Shown here in pieces: positions 33,399 through 42,270 of a DNA stretch of 64,000 nucleotides. The stretch comes from JBLNDJ01 sp050261515 (GTDB taxonomy: Bacteria > Acidobacteriota > Terriglobia > Bryobacterales > Bryobacteraceae). How positions within the stretch are numbered: position 1 is the stretch's first letter; each line of letters opens with the position of its first letter. Location of the stretch: positions 62,001-126,000 of the forward strand of contig JBLNDJ010000042.1 of assembly GCA_050261515.1 (NCBI GenBank), written 5' to 3'. Both the position numbers and the translations under genes were made by a program. The notes beneath the pieces were generated by a model that saw only the letters and a list, made by a program, of their open reading frames with translations, did not search any database and was not told the origin of the DNA.

Positions 33399-34421
33399 TT
33401 ACCCTCGGCCGGGCACGATACGCACAATCTTCGTGCCTTGCGGCACGTCGGCGAAGAGCACGCGCCCGGCCATTTTCGACGCCGCCGCGCCCTCGACCCG
33501 GGCGCTGGTCCAACCTTCGGGCAGTTCGACGCGCAGCGTCAGCGGCAGGTCGTAAATCTTCGGATCGAGCGGCCAGCTCAAGCGCGCCTCGGCCGCTCCG
33601 GCCATCTCGATTCCGAGCGAACGCCGCTCCTGCGTATAGCGCATCGCGTCGCCGAACGTCGCGGTCCAGATTTCCGGATGCCGTTCGAGATACCCCGCCA
33701 GCTCATCGAGCGCCCCGGCCGAGACGGAGAGATACTGGCCCCCGGTTCCGTGGAACGTGTAGATGCCCCACGCTCCGTTACGCACCGCCGGCTCGAGCAT
33801 CGCGAGCAGGCCGGGCCCGTCGCGTCCCACCGTGCGTCCGAGGTCCACGATGCCGAGCACGTTCATCTCGTCCGGGTTCTGCGCTCCGGAGCCCGTATAG
33901 GCCCGCGCGGCGAAGCAGCAATCCGCCACGTACTGAAGATAGAGCGCCGAGTTGCGCGCCTGCTCCCCGGGTGCTCCGAAGCTTGTGTTCCCGCACGGAA
34001 ATGCGAACGTCATCCCGCGCGTGGCGCCGGTCTGCTTCGCAATCTCGCGTGCCGCGCCGCGCACCTCGGCCTCCATCATCGCAGGTGTTAGTTCGCGCCA
34101 CGCCGGTGTGATCTCGTCGGAGAGGCACGGATGGCTCGCGGTGTGGTTGCCGAGTTCGTTGCCCTCGGCCGCAAGCCGCCGCCAGCCGCCGGCGTGCTCG
34201 CGCCACACGCCGCCCGACGTGTTGACGAAAAACGTGCCGTGGAGGCCGTGCTTCTTGAGCACCGGCCCGGCGACATCGAGATGCGTCTGCAAGCCGTCGT
34301 CGAAGGTGAGCGAGACTGCGGCCACGCGCCCGCCCGGCCACCGCGCCACCGTGATCTTCGGGGCATCCGCGGCAAAGCATGCGGTCGCCGCTAACGAAAA
34401 CAAACAGAGCTGAACTCTCAC
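33399..34421 (-). CDS. Secreted polysaccharide deacetylase (NodB homology domain)
   Basis: A 340-aa protein starting with GTG and a signal peptide (MRVQLCLFSLAATACFAADA). The NodB domain has motif 1 with D41-D42 (SLTFDDGLQTH) and metal-binding histidines H93 and H97 (GNHTASHPCL). A later WGIYTFHGTGG supplies another family His. The last 90 residues form a beta-rich tail (LSWPLDPKIYDLPLTLRVELPEGW). Such enzymes remove N- or O-acetyl groups from chitin-like, peptidoglycan or plant polymers. An open frame runs further upstream, but only antisense through the next gene. Start codons of this gene and the divergent sialidase-like gene are 33 bp apart, so they share a regulatory region. Confidence 0.87.
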   Translation of the reverse strand: MRVQLCLFSLAATACFAADAPKITVARWPGGRVAAVSLTFDDGLQTHLDVAGPVLKKHGLHGTFFVNTSGGVWREHAGGWRRLAAEGNELGNHTASHPCLSDEITPAWRELTPAMMEAEVRGAAREIAKQTGATRGMTFAFPCGNTSFGAPGEQARNSALYLQYVADCCFAARAYTGSGAQNPDEMNVLGIVDLGRTVGRDGPGLLAMLEPAVRNGAWGIYTFHGTGGQYLSVSAGALDELAGYLERHPEIWTATFGDAMRYTQERRSLGIEMAGAAEARLSWPLDPKIYDLPLTLRVELPEGWTSARVEGAAASKMAGRVLFADVPQGTKIVRIVPGRG

Positions 34422-34454
34422 GCCGCCTATTCTACATGCGATAAGATTCGATGG

Positions 34455-35771
34455 ATGATGCGGCTCCTGGCTGTGACGCTGGCCGCTTGCGGAATCGCCG
34501 CGTGCGCCGGCCCCGTCACGATCAACGACGACGGCGGATGGTGCTGGTTCCAAGACGAACGCGTGCTTGTCGATGGCGGCAAGCTCATCGTGGGTTCGGT
34601 CGCCTCCGGCTGGCGCGACCCCGGACGCAAGGGCCAGATCGAAGTCGCGACTTACGACCTCGCCAGCGGCAGGACCTCCGTTTTCGTGCTGCACCGGCCG
34701 GATGCCCCGCGCCTGAGCGCCTGGCTCGACGACCATAACTCGCCCGGGCTGCTCATGCGGGCCGACGGCCGCTTCCTCGCGATGTACACCATGCACGGAG
34801 TAGAGAACAAGATCTACTACCGCATCTCCACTCGCCCGCACGACGCCACCGCGTGGGACGAGGAGCGCGTCTTCGTCCCGAGCGAACGCTCGCGCGTGAC
34901 ATATTCGAACCCGCACTTCCTCAGCCGCGAGAAACGCATCTACGATTTCTATCGCGGCTTCGACAATAGCTCAAAGCCGTCGTGGGCGTGGTCGGACGAC
35001 CTCGGCGAAACCTGGAACGCAGGCAAGGTCCTCATCGACGTGCCTGCGAAGTTCCGCCACCGGCCCTATGTGAAGTACGCCTCAAACGGCGCCGACACGG
35101 TCCACATCGCCTACACCGAAGGCCACCCGCGCAACTTCGACAACAGCATTTATCACATCTTCTACCGCGCCGGCATGCTGCGCCGCTCCGACGGAACCGC
35201 GATTCGCGCCCTCGACGGCGGCCTCAAGGAACCCGCCGAAGGCACGCGAGTGTTCCAGGGCGACCGCGACAACGTGGCATGGATCAGCGATCTTCACCTC
35301 GACGCGCGCGGCCGGCCGGTGCTCGTTTTTTCCGTCCAGAAGGACGGGGCAGGGAAGCCGCCCGGCGAAGGCGGCGAGGATTTGCGCTATCACTATGCGC
35401 GTTGGACCGGAACCTCCTGGGCCGAGCACGAGATCGCCTATGGAGGCACAAAGCTCTACGCCGGGGAAGACGACTACACCGGCAATCTCTGCGTGGATCC
35501 GCAGGACCCCTCCACAGTCTACATTTCCACCAATGCCGACCCCGCGACCGGGAAGCCGCTTCCCCACCGCGAGATTTACCGCGGCAGAACGAGCGACGGC
35601 GGCGCGAAATGGCAGTGGGCCGCCGTGACGAAAGATTCGGCGGAAGACAACATCCGCCCGGTCGTGCCGATCTCGAAAAACGACCGCCGCGCCCTGCTCT
35701 GGCTCCAGGGCCGGATGCGCTCGTACACGGACTACGACTTCCGCATCGTCGGCCTCATCGAGAAGCGCTAA
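34455..35771 (+). CDS. Secreted BNR/sialidase-fold protein (BNR_4-like)
   Basis: This 438-aa product has a signal peptide (MMRLLAVTLAACGIAACAG) whose AACA could serve as a lipobox. The mature protein looks like a six-bladed beta-propeller of the BNR_4 type: GGWCWFQDERVLVDGGKLIVGSVAS, YRISTRPHDATAWDEERVF, SDDLGETWNAGKVLID with an Asp-box feel, and ISTNADPATGKPLPHREIYRGRTSDGG. Relatives occur beside rhamnogalacturonan or other pectin-degrading enzymes; the substrate here is unknown. It is divergent from a polysaccharide deacetylase, supporting a joint role in breakdown of an acetylated glycan. Confidence 0.8.
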   Translation: MMRLLAVTLAACGIAACAGPVTINDDGGWCWFQDERVLVDGGKLIVGSVASGWRDPGRKGQIEVATYDLASGRTSVFVLHRPDAPRLSAWLDDHNSPGLLMRADGRFLAMYTMHGVENKIYYRISTRPHDATAWDEERVFVPSERSRVTYSNPHFLSREKRIYDFYRGFDNSSKPSWAWSDDLGETWNAGKVLIDVPAKFRHRPYVKYASNGADTVHIAYTEGHPRNFDNSIYHIFYRAGMLRRSDGTAIRALDGGLKEPAEGTRVFQGDRDNVAWISDLHLDARGRPVLVFSVQKDGAGKPPGEGGEDLRYHYARWTGTSWAEHEIAYGGTKLYAGEDDYTGNLCVDPQDPSTVYISTNADPATGKPLPHREIYRGRTSDGGAKWQWAAVTKDSAEDNIRPVVPISKNDRRALLWLQGRMRSYTDYDFRIVGLIEKR

Positions 35772-35839
35772 GAAATCGGTTTCACCGCCGCTGCCGCAGC
35801 CCGAATGGGCGAGGGCTCGGTCTGCGGTTTAATAAAGCT

Positions 35840-38464
35840 ATGGCGTCTGTCAACTCTTTCTCTTCCCGCACCACGTTGCGGCTTGGGGGCCGTGACTTCC
35901 AGATCTACTCTCCGAGGGCGCTCGAAAAGGCCGGCTACCCGAATGTCAACCGGTTGCCGTACTCCATCCGCGTTCTTCTGGAGAACCTGCTTCGCCACGA
36001 GGACGGCAAGACGGTCAAGGCCGCCGACATCGAGTTCGTCGCCAACTGGCAGGGCACCGGCACGCGCGAGATCAGCTTCATGCCCGCGCGCGTGCTGCTT
36101 CAGGATTTCACCGGCGTCCCCTGCGTGGTCGATCTCGCCGCCATGCGCGACGCCCTCAAGAAAATGGGAAGCGACCCCGCGCGCGCCAATCCGCTTATCC
36201 CCGCCGACCTCGTCATCGACCACTCCGTGCAGGTCGATGAATACGGCACTGCGCGCGCCTTCGACGCCAACGCGCTGCTCGAGTTTCAGCGCAACCAGGA
36301 ACGCTACGCGCTGCTGCGCTGGGGCCAGTCGGCGTTCCGGAACTTCCGCGTGGTGCCGCCCGACACGGGCATTGTCCACCAGGTGAACCTCGAATACCTC
36401 GCGCCTGTCGCGCTCGAAGCCGGCGGGCTCATCTACCCCGACACCGTCGTCGGCACCGACTCGCACACTACGATGATCAATGGCCTCGGCGTCGTCGGCT
36501 GGGGGGTCGGCGGTATCGAAGCCGAGGCCTGCATGCTCGGGCAGCCCATCTCGATGCTGCTCCCGCAGGTGATCGGCTTCCGCATGCACGGCGCGCTGCC
36601 CGCAGGCTCCACCGCCACCGACCTCGTCCTCACCGTCACCGAGATCCTGCGCAAAAAGCGTGTCGTCGGCAAGTTCGTCGAGTTCTTTGGGCCCGGTGTG
36701 AGCGCCCTGAGCGTCGCCGACCGCGCCACCATCGCCAACATGTCGCCCGAGTACGGAGCGACGATCGGATTTTTCCCCGTCGATGCGGAAACGCTCGCCT
36801 ACCTGCGCCTCACGAACCGCCCGGCGGACTTGATCGAGCGCATCGAAGCCTATACAAAGGAAGCGGGCCTGTTCCGCGAGCCCGGCGCCCCCGAGCCCGT
36901 CTTCAGCGAAGTGCTCGACCTTGACCTCGCGACGGTTGTCACCTCGATGGCCGGGCCGCGCCGCCCGCAGGATCGCGTCACGCTGCCCGAAGTGAAGAAG
37001 AATTTTTCCGATTTCCTCGCCACGCAGCCGAAGCCCGCCGGGCGAGCGCAGAAGAATGGCCTGGATGACGGGGCCGTAGTCATCGCCGCCATCACAAGCT
37101 GCACGAATACGTCGAACCCGTCGGTGATGCTCGGCGCGGGACTGCTCGCGAAGAACGCCGTCGAGCGCGGCCTCAAAGCGAAGCCGTGGGTGAAGACGAG
37201 CCTTGCCCCCGGCTCCAAAGTCGTGATGGACTATTTCCGCGAGGCCGGCCTCATTCCGTATCTCGAGCAGCTCGGCTTCCATTTGGTCGGCTACGGCTGC
37301 ACCACCTGCATAGGAAACAGCGGCCCGCTGCCCGCCCCGGTGGCCGAAGCCGTGCAGCGCGAGAACCTGGTGGTCGCGGCCGTCCTCAGCGGCAACCGCA
37401 ATTTCGAAGGACGCATCAACCCGCTCGTGCGCGCGAATTACCTCGCCTCGCCGCCGCTCGTGGTGGCCTACGCGCTCGCCGGAACCATGGACATCGATCT
37501 CCAACACGACCCGCTCGGCACCGGCTCCGACGGCAAGCCCGTTTACCTCCGCGACATCTGGCCCACGCCCGAACGCGTCCGCGACGTCATGCGCGCCAGC
37601 GTCACCAGCGAAATGTTCCACCGCCAGTACTCCGAGGTTTTCAGAGGCGACGCGCGGTGGCAATCCATGCGCGTTCCGCAGGGCGACCTGTTCGTCTGGA
37701 GCGACGACTCCACCTACATCAAGAAGCCGCCCTACTTCGACGAAATGGCCGACCCCGAGACTTTCGTGCAGGATTTTAACGGCATGCGCGTGCTCGCCCT
37801 GCTCGGCGACTCGATCACGACGGACCACATCTCGCCCGCCGGCTCGATCCCGGCCGACAGCCCCGCCGGCCGGTACCTGATCGAGCACGGCGTTCAGCCC
37901 AAGGATTTCAACTCCTACGGCTCGCGCCGCGGCAATCACGAAGTGATGGTGCGAGGCACGCTCGCCAACATCCGCCTGAAGAACCGCCTCGCGCCCGGGA
38001 CCGAAGGCGGCTGGACCACGCACCAGCCCAGCGGCGAAGTAATGAGCATCTATGACGCCGCCATGCGCTATCAGAAAGAGGGAGTGCCGCTCGTGATCCT
38101 GGCGGGCAAGGAATACGGCTCGGGCTCATCGCGGGATTGGGCGGCGAAGGGAGTGAACCTGCTCGGCGTGAAAGCCGTGATCGCCGAGAGCTTCGAGCGC
38201 ATCCACCGCTCCAACCTGGTGGGAATGGGAGTGCTGCCGCTCGAATTCCCGCCCGACCAGACCGCAACCAGCCTCGGCCTCACCGGCAAGGAGATCTTCC
38301 ACATCGAAGGACTGAAGGAAGCCGTGGAAGGCTCCCGTAAGGCCCGAGTCCGAGCCGGCGACAAGACCTTCGAAGCCTTGGTGAGAGTGGACACGCCTGT
38401 GGAGGCCGAGTATTACCGCAACGGAGGAATCCTCCTCTACGTGCTAAGGCAACTGGCGAAGTAG
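35840..38464 (+). CDS. acnA: Aconitate hydratase A
   Basis: AcnA isomerises citrate and isocitrate through a [4Fe-4S] cluster. The 874-aa protein shows the first cluster cysteine in ITSCTNTSNPSVM, the other two in GYGCTTCIGNSGP, the GTDSHTTMINGLGVVGWGVGG motif, and the C-terminal swivel domain with AGKEYGSGSSRDWAAKG and the substrate-binding SFERIHRSNLVGMGVLPL. The start MASVNSFSSRTTLRLGGRDFQIYS matches the family N-terminus; the open frame upstream lies out of phase inside the sialidase-like gene. Expressed alone, it ends at a strong bidirectional hairpin. Confidence 0.96.
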   Translation: MASVNSFSSRTTLRLGGRDFQIYSPRALEKAGYPNVNRLPYSIRVLLENLLRHEDGKTVKAADIEFVANWQGTGTREISFMPARVLLQDFTGVPCVVDLAAMRDALKKMGSDPARANPLIPADLVIDHSVQVDEYGTARAFDANALLEFQRNQERYALLRWGQSAFRNFRVVPPDTGIVHQVNLEYLAPVALEAGGLIYPDTVVGTDSHTTMINGLGVVGWGVGGIEAEACMLGQPISMLLPQVIGFRMHGALPAGSTATDLVLTVTEILRKKRVVGKFVEFFGPGVSALSVADRATIANMSPEYGATIGFFPVDAETLAYLRLTNRPADLIERIEAYTKEAGLFREPGAPEPVFSEVLDLDLATVVTSMAGPRRPQDRVTLPEVKKNFSDFLATQPKPAGRAQKNGLDDGAVVIAAITSCTNTSNPSVMLGAGLLAKNAVERGLKAKPWVKTSLAPGSKVVMDYFREAGLIPYLEQLGFHLVGYGCTTCIGNSGPLPAPVAEAVQRENLVVAAVLSGNRNFEGRINPLVRANYLASPPLVVAYALAGTMDIDLQHDPLGTGSDGKPVYLRDIWPTPERVRDVMRASVTSEMFHRQYSEVFRGDARWQSMRVPQGDLFVWSDDSTYIKKPPYFDEMADPETFVQDFNGMRVLALLGDSITTDHISPAGSIPADSPAGRYLIEHGVQPKDFNSYGSRRGNHEVMVRGTLANIRLKNRLAPGTEGGWTTHQPSGEVMSIYDAAMRYQKEGVPLVILAGKEYGSGSSRDWAAKGVNLLGVKAVIAESFERIHRSNLVGMGVLPLEFPPDQTATSLGLTGKEIFHIEGLKEAVEGSRKARVRAGDKTFEALVRVDTPVEAEYYRNGGILLYVLRQLAK

Positions 38465-38472
38465 ACGCATAA

Positions 38473-38506
38473 GACGCAGAGAAGTGCTTTCGCATTTCTC
38501 TGCGTC
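38473..38506. terminator. Strong palindrome between convergent acnA and pfk; dispersed-repeat type
   Basis: GACGCAGAGAA (38473-38483) pairs perfectly with TTCTCTGCGTC (38496-38506), with further partial pairing in the loop. It is followed by TCTGCGGTGAA. This TCTCTGCGTCTCTGCGGTGA type of sequence is, from memory, a common dispersed repeat in bacterial genomes. Placed between two convergent stops, it probably terminates both transcripts. Confidence 0.75.
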
Positions 38507-38522
38507 TCTGCGGTGAATCGTC

Positions 38523-39707
38523 TTACGCCCGCGTGAGGAAAATCGGAATCCCGCACTTGCCCGCGTAATTCGGGCGATACCGCTCGGTGTTGTACATGGT
38601 CGCGACGTCGATCGTGCGCGGCCCAAGCTTCGGATCCGGAATCGGCACCAGCGCGAAGCACCCGTTGTTGATCGCCGTCATGACGCCGTGCTTGCCTTCC
38701 TGCAGGCAATCGAGCGCCATGTTGCCGAACGTCGTGGCCACCAGTTTGTCGATGAAATCCGGCTCGCCCGACCGCAGCTCGTAGGTCAAGTCGCTGATCA
38801 CCGTCTCCTGCTTGGTGCGCTTCTTGATCTCTTCGCTCAGGTCCTCGGCAACGTTCGCCTTCTTGCGGTGCCCGAACGCATCGGCCTCGCCGTACTCGCG
38901 CACGTTGTAGCCGGCCCATTCCGCGCCTTCCGACAGCACGCAGATCGAGTAGTTGCTCGGGTTGTTCCTCTTATCGGTCATCAGCAGGTCGATGAGCCGG
39001 TCGAGGTCGAACTTGAACTCGGGAATGCAGCAGCGCATCGAACCTACGTACGCCGTGTAGAGCGCCGTGTAGCCCGCGTCGCGGCCGAACACGCGGAACA
39101 GGCCTACGCGCTCGTGCGAGCCGACCGTCGTCCGCTGCCGCTCGATAGCGCTGTGCGCGCGTGTGATCGCGGTCGAAAAGCCGATGCAATACTCCGTGTT
39201 GCGCACGTCGTTGTCCATCGTCTTCGGGATCGCGATGACCTTCACGTTCTGCTTGTCCAGGTGCGCGGCGTAGCTCAGCGTGTCGTCTCCGCCGATGGCC
39301 ACCAGGTACTCGATGCCGAGCTTATCGAGGTTGCTCAACACCTGCGACGTCATGTCGAACACCGTCGAGGTCACGCCCTTCTTCGTCGCTTCGTGCTGCG
39401 GAAAATTCTTGCCCTTCAGGAACTCGGGGACGGTCTTCATCTTCAGCGGGTTCGTGCGGCTGGTGTGCAGGAACGTGCCGCCGGTGCGATCGACCGTGCG
39501 CGTGTTCTCGCGGCTTAAAGGCAGGACGTAGCGGGCCTTGCTCTCCGGATCGTCCAGATCCACGTGCGTCAGCCCTTCCCATCCGCGCCGGATGCCGACC
39601 ACTTCAAAGCCGATCTCGCTGCCGCGGTACACAACGCCCTTGATCACCGAATTCAAACCCGGCACGTCGCCGCCGCCGGTCAGAATACCAATCCGTTTCA
39701 TTGCCAT
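38523..39707 (-). CDS. 6-phosphofructokinase, predicted PPi-dependent type
   Basis: A 394-aa phosphofructokinase, phosphorylating fructose 6-phosphate. It has GILTGGGDVPGLNSVIKG (phosphate loop), GGDDT at 139-143 and PKTMDNDV at 161-168. In this superfamily, Asp after GGD and Lys before TxDND mark pyrophosphate rather than ATP users (ATP enzymes have GGDGS and PGTIDND). Further motifs are GFSTAITRAHSAIERQRTT, FRVFGRDAGYTALY and a conserved C-terminal ERYRPNYAG. AGGAG sits five bases before the ATG at 39707. Convergent with acnA. PPi use would make the step reversible; the call rests on these two residues and family knowledge. Confidence 0.9.
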   Translation of the reverse strand: MAMKRIGILTGGGDVPGLNSVIKGVVYRGSEIGFEVVGIRRGWEGLTHVDLDDPESKARYVLPLSRENTRTVDRTGGTFLHTSRTNPLKMKTVPEFLKGKNFPQHEATKKGVTSTVFDMTSQVLSNLDKLGIEYLVAIGGDDTLSYAAHLDKQNVKVIAIPKTMDNDVRNTEYCIGFSTAITRAHSAIERQRTTVGSHERVGLFRVFGRDAGYTALYTAYVGSMRCCIPEFKFDLDRLIDLLMTDKRNNPSNYSICVLSEGAEWAGYNVREYGEADAFGHRKKANVAEDLSEEIKKRTKQETVISDLTYELRSGEPDFIDKLVATTFGNMALDCLQEGKHGVMTAINNGCFALVPIPDPKLGPRTIDVATMYNTERYRPNYAGKCGIPIFLTRA

Positions 39708-39760
39708 GAATGCTCCTGAAAATGGGGAATCCTTCCGATTATACCGGACCGGGGAGTCTC

Positions 39761-41122
39761 CTAATCTCCCGTCTCCTCCAACAGCGCCTCGATCGCGTCC
39801 GCGACGATTGCCGCCGCATCCGGCCCCGGCGAGTTGACCTCGCCGTACCACGCCGACGCCGCGCTCTTGAGCCAGGGAGCCTTCTCGTCCCACTCGGCCT
39901 TCGGAATCAGGTACCCGATCTCGTCGTTGCCCAGCCCGATCAGCATGCGATAGGGCGCGGTCATCATCGCCTTGATCGGCGGCTCCACCGGCGCGTCCGG
40001 AAAATCCGCGCCCGCGTACCGCTTCACGCCGCCCACGCTCAGTTCCGGGTAGAGTTCGCCCGGCACCACCGCCGCCTCGAGCAGCGGTCCTTTCGAGTCC
40101 GAGATACGGATCACGCCCACCACCGTGCGCATTACGCCCTCCGGCCCGAGCGCCTTGCGCTGCCCGAATACGCCCGCGGCGGCGGCTTTGCGGAAGCCCT
40201 GGTTCGTCACCGGAATCTCGATCGCGGCTTCGTAATACTCCACCTGCTCGGGGCGGGCCCGCTGCGGCGCCTTCAACGGTTGCGCCGCCAGCTCCGCCAC
40301 GCGCGCCCCCAGAATCTCCGCCTTGCGGAAACTTCCCGCGGGCGCGGGCTTGCCCGTTGCCGGATCGGCGATCTTCGCCTCCAGCGGCGACTGCATCCCG
40401 CCCAACGCGCCGTTCACCAGGACCGCCACCCCGCCCATCTTCCGTTCGAGCGCCGAGTAGAAGTAGCCGGGATAGTCCGCCGTTATCTCTTTGTTCGCCG
40501 GGCCAAGCGTCTCGGGATGGTTCGCCCAATTGACCAGCGTCGCGATCGTCGCGCCTGAAGAATCGATCGCGGAGACGACGACCAGTTCGGAATCGAGCAC
40601 CCTGGGAGGACGGTCGTCTGCGATGAAACTGTCGAGCTCGGTCGTCCGCAGGCTGGCCAGCTTCAGCGACGCGGGTCGCAGCGAGCGCACGGCTTCGACC
40701 GCGGCCTCGGCCACGCGGTCCACCAGGAGCACGTTGTATTGCTCGTCGATGCCGCTGTTGCCCGGCGCGGGCCCCCACAAGCCCATCGTGTCCGGAGCTG
40801 CGTGATCGTGCACCGCGGCGACAACGATGTCGGCGGGCTCTTCCAGCCGGTCGTTCACCGAATCGCGGATCTTCTCGACGTCGTCGAGAAACAGCCCGAT
40901 CGAATCGACGCCGCAAACCACGACCGTGCCGCCGGCCGAGAAAGCTACGCAGCGCGCGTAGAGATCGTCATGAACACCCGCAGCCACGCGGTTCTGGCCG
41001 AACCCCGCCAGGTACACCGGACGGCTCTTGAGATCGGGGGTGATGACTCGCTTGGCCGCGCCCGCGCTAAACTCGGCGCGGACGGGAACAACGAAAAGGA
41101 ACAGCGCCGCGGCAAAACGCAT
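39761..41122 (-). CDS. Secreted neutral/alkaline ceramidase-like hydrolase
   Basis: The 453-aa product has a signal peptide (MRFAAALFLFVVPVRA-E) and then the N-terminal fold of the neutral/alkaline non-lysosomal ceramidase family: GAAKRVITPDL, VYLAGFGQNRVAAGVHDDLYARC, VDSIGLFLDDVEKIRD, VVAAVHDHAAPDTMGLWG (zinc-type His pair) and TLVNWANHPETLGPANKEITADYPG. It ends without the C-terminal Ig-like domain of true ceramidases. Such short homologues are widespread in Acidobacteriota and Planctomycetota and need not act on ceramide. A role in the surrounding glycan or glycolipid block is possible. Confidence 0.85.
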   Translation of the reverse strand: MRFAAALFLFVVPVRAEFSAGAAKRVITPDLKSRPVYLAGFGQNRVAAGVHDDLYARCVAFSAGGTVVVCGVDSIGLFLDDVEKIRDSVNDRLEEPADIVVAAVHDHAAPDTMGLWGPAPGNSGIDEQYNVLLVDRVAEAAVEAVRSLRPASLKLASLRTTELDSFIADDRPPRVLDSELVVVSAIDSSGATIATLVNWANHPETLGPANKEITADYPGYFYSALERKMGGVAVLVNGALGGMQSPLEAKIADPATGKPAPAGSFRKAEILGARVAELAAQPLKAPQRARPEQVEYYEAAIEIPVTNQGFRKAAAAGVFGQRKALGPEGVMRTVVGVIRISDSKGPLLEAAVVPGELYPELSVGGVKRYAGADFPDAPVEPPIKAMMTAPYRMLIGLGNDEIGYLIPKAEWDEKAPWLKSAASAWYGEVNSPGPDAAAIVADAIEALLEETGD

Positions 41123-41176
41123 TGCGCCTCCGACGCTCGCGCGCCGGAGCGGGCCCGGCGCGCGAGCTTTTTCAGG

Positions 41177-42136
41177 CTACGCCCAGTATGCCTGTCCGGG
41201 CTTGTCTTTGATCACAATATTCTGGAGGAAGTTCACAGCCTTCGTCAGCCCTTCCTCGGGCGACATCAGGCTGTCCTCGTGCTCGATCGAAAGCACGTAA
41301 TCGTAGCCGTACATCCGCAGCGTCGAAATGAACTCCGCCCACCATTCCGACCCATGCCCGTATCCGACCGTGCGGAAAATCCACGACCGGTGCGCTTCAT
41401 CGGTGTACTTCTTGGTGTCGAGCACGCCCGTCTTCGGCAGGTTGTACGAGTAGATCTGCGTGTCCTTCGCGTGCACGTGGAAGATTGCATCGCCGAGCAC
41501 GCGCACTGCCGCGATCGGATCGATCCCCTGCCAGAACAGATGGCTCGGATCGAAATTCGCGCCGATGTTCGGGCCCACCTCGGACCGCAGCCGCAGCATC
41601 GTCTCCGGGCTGTAGACCACAAACCCCGGATGCATCTCGAGCGCGATCTTGACGCCGTGATCGGCGGCGAACTTCGTGCGCTCCTTCCAGAACGGAACGA
41701 CCTTCTCCTCCCACTGCCACTTCAGGATGTCGCCGAAGTGCGGAGGCCACGCGCACGTCACCCAGTTCGGATACGTCGCGTTCGGGCCGTCGCCGGGGCA
41801 GCCCGAAAAATCGACCACCACCGGAATGCCGAGTTTTTCCGCCAGCAGGATCGTGCGGCAGTTGGTGTCCTGATTCTTCCGCGCGATCTCGGCATTCGGA
41901 TGCAGCGGCTCGCCATGGCAGCTCAGCGCCGTCACGGTGATGCCGTTGTCGTCCAGCTTCTTCTTGAATTCTCCGAGGGCCTTCGCGTCCTCGAGCATCG
42001 ACAGCTTGCAATGCGGATCGCCCGGATAATTCCCGGTGCCCAACTCGACGGTGTTGACGCCGAGAGCCTTCAGCTTCGCGATGACCTGGTCGAGCGAAAG
42101 ATTGGCCAGCAACGCCGTAAATACGCCGACTCTCAC
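41177..42136 (-). CDS. Sugar phosphate isomerase/epimerase-family TIM barrel
   Basis: A 319-aa protein of the AP-endonuclease-2/xylose-isomerase-like superfamily. Likely metal ligands: Glu in VKIALEMHPGFVVYSPE, Asp and His in NIGANFDPSHLFWQGIDP, His in AIFHVHAKDTQIYS and Glu in YVLSIEHEDSLMSPEEG. The pattern is close to inosose/2-keto-sugar isomerases and related 3-dehydro-sugar enzymes. Length is a little above the usual 280. No signal peptide, so cytoplasmic. It is divergent from the dehydratase-like gene over 134 bp holding a palindrome, suggesting shared control of one sugar pathway. Confidence 0.85.
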   Translation of the reverse strand: MRVGVFTALLANLSLDQVIAKLKALGVNTVELGTGNYPGDPHCKLSMLEDAKALGEFKKKLDDNGITVTALSCHGEPLHPNAEIARKNQDTNCRTILLAEKLGIPVVVDFSGCPGDGPNATYPNWVTCAWPPHFGDILKWQWEEKVVPFWKERTKFAADHGVKIALEMHPGFVVYSPETMLRLRSEVGPNIGANFDPSHLFWQGIDPIAAVRVLGDAIFHVHAKDTQIYSYNLPKTGVLDTKKYTDEAHRSWIFRTVGYGHGSEWWAEFISTLRMYGYDYVLSIEHEDSLMSPEEGLTKAVNFLQNIVIKDKPGQAYWA

Positions 42137-42190
42137 AGGTGTTCCTCCTTCGGAAAAGGGTTATGTTAAGCCACCCGACAGAATATCAGA

Positions 42191-42228
42191 GCCGTCAGCC
42201 CTCGGTCGCCCGGCCGACGGCTGACGGC
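42191..42228. repeat. Palindrome in the divergent isomerase/dehydratase promoter region
   Basis: GCCGTCAGCC (42191-42200) pairs with GGCTGACGGC (42219-42228), with a four-base inner stem (TCGG/CCGA). Located 43 bp before the dehydratase ATG and 55 bp before the isomerase start, it could be an operator, a hairpin or a REP-like element. Confidence 0.55.
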
Positions 42229-42270
42229 GGCCGGCTGTAGAATATCCCTTTCATAAAGGAGAATCCCCTC

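Noticed and set aside
35768..38023. 751-codon open frame on the minus strand
   Set aside because: Opposite aconitase; composition and lack of motifs mark it as a shadow.
39708..40916. Upstream extension of the phosphofructokinase frame
   Set aside because: It lies out of frame inside the ceramidase-like gene; AGGAG and the conserved N-terminus put the start at 39707.
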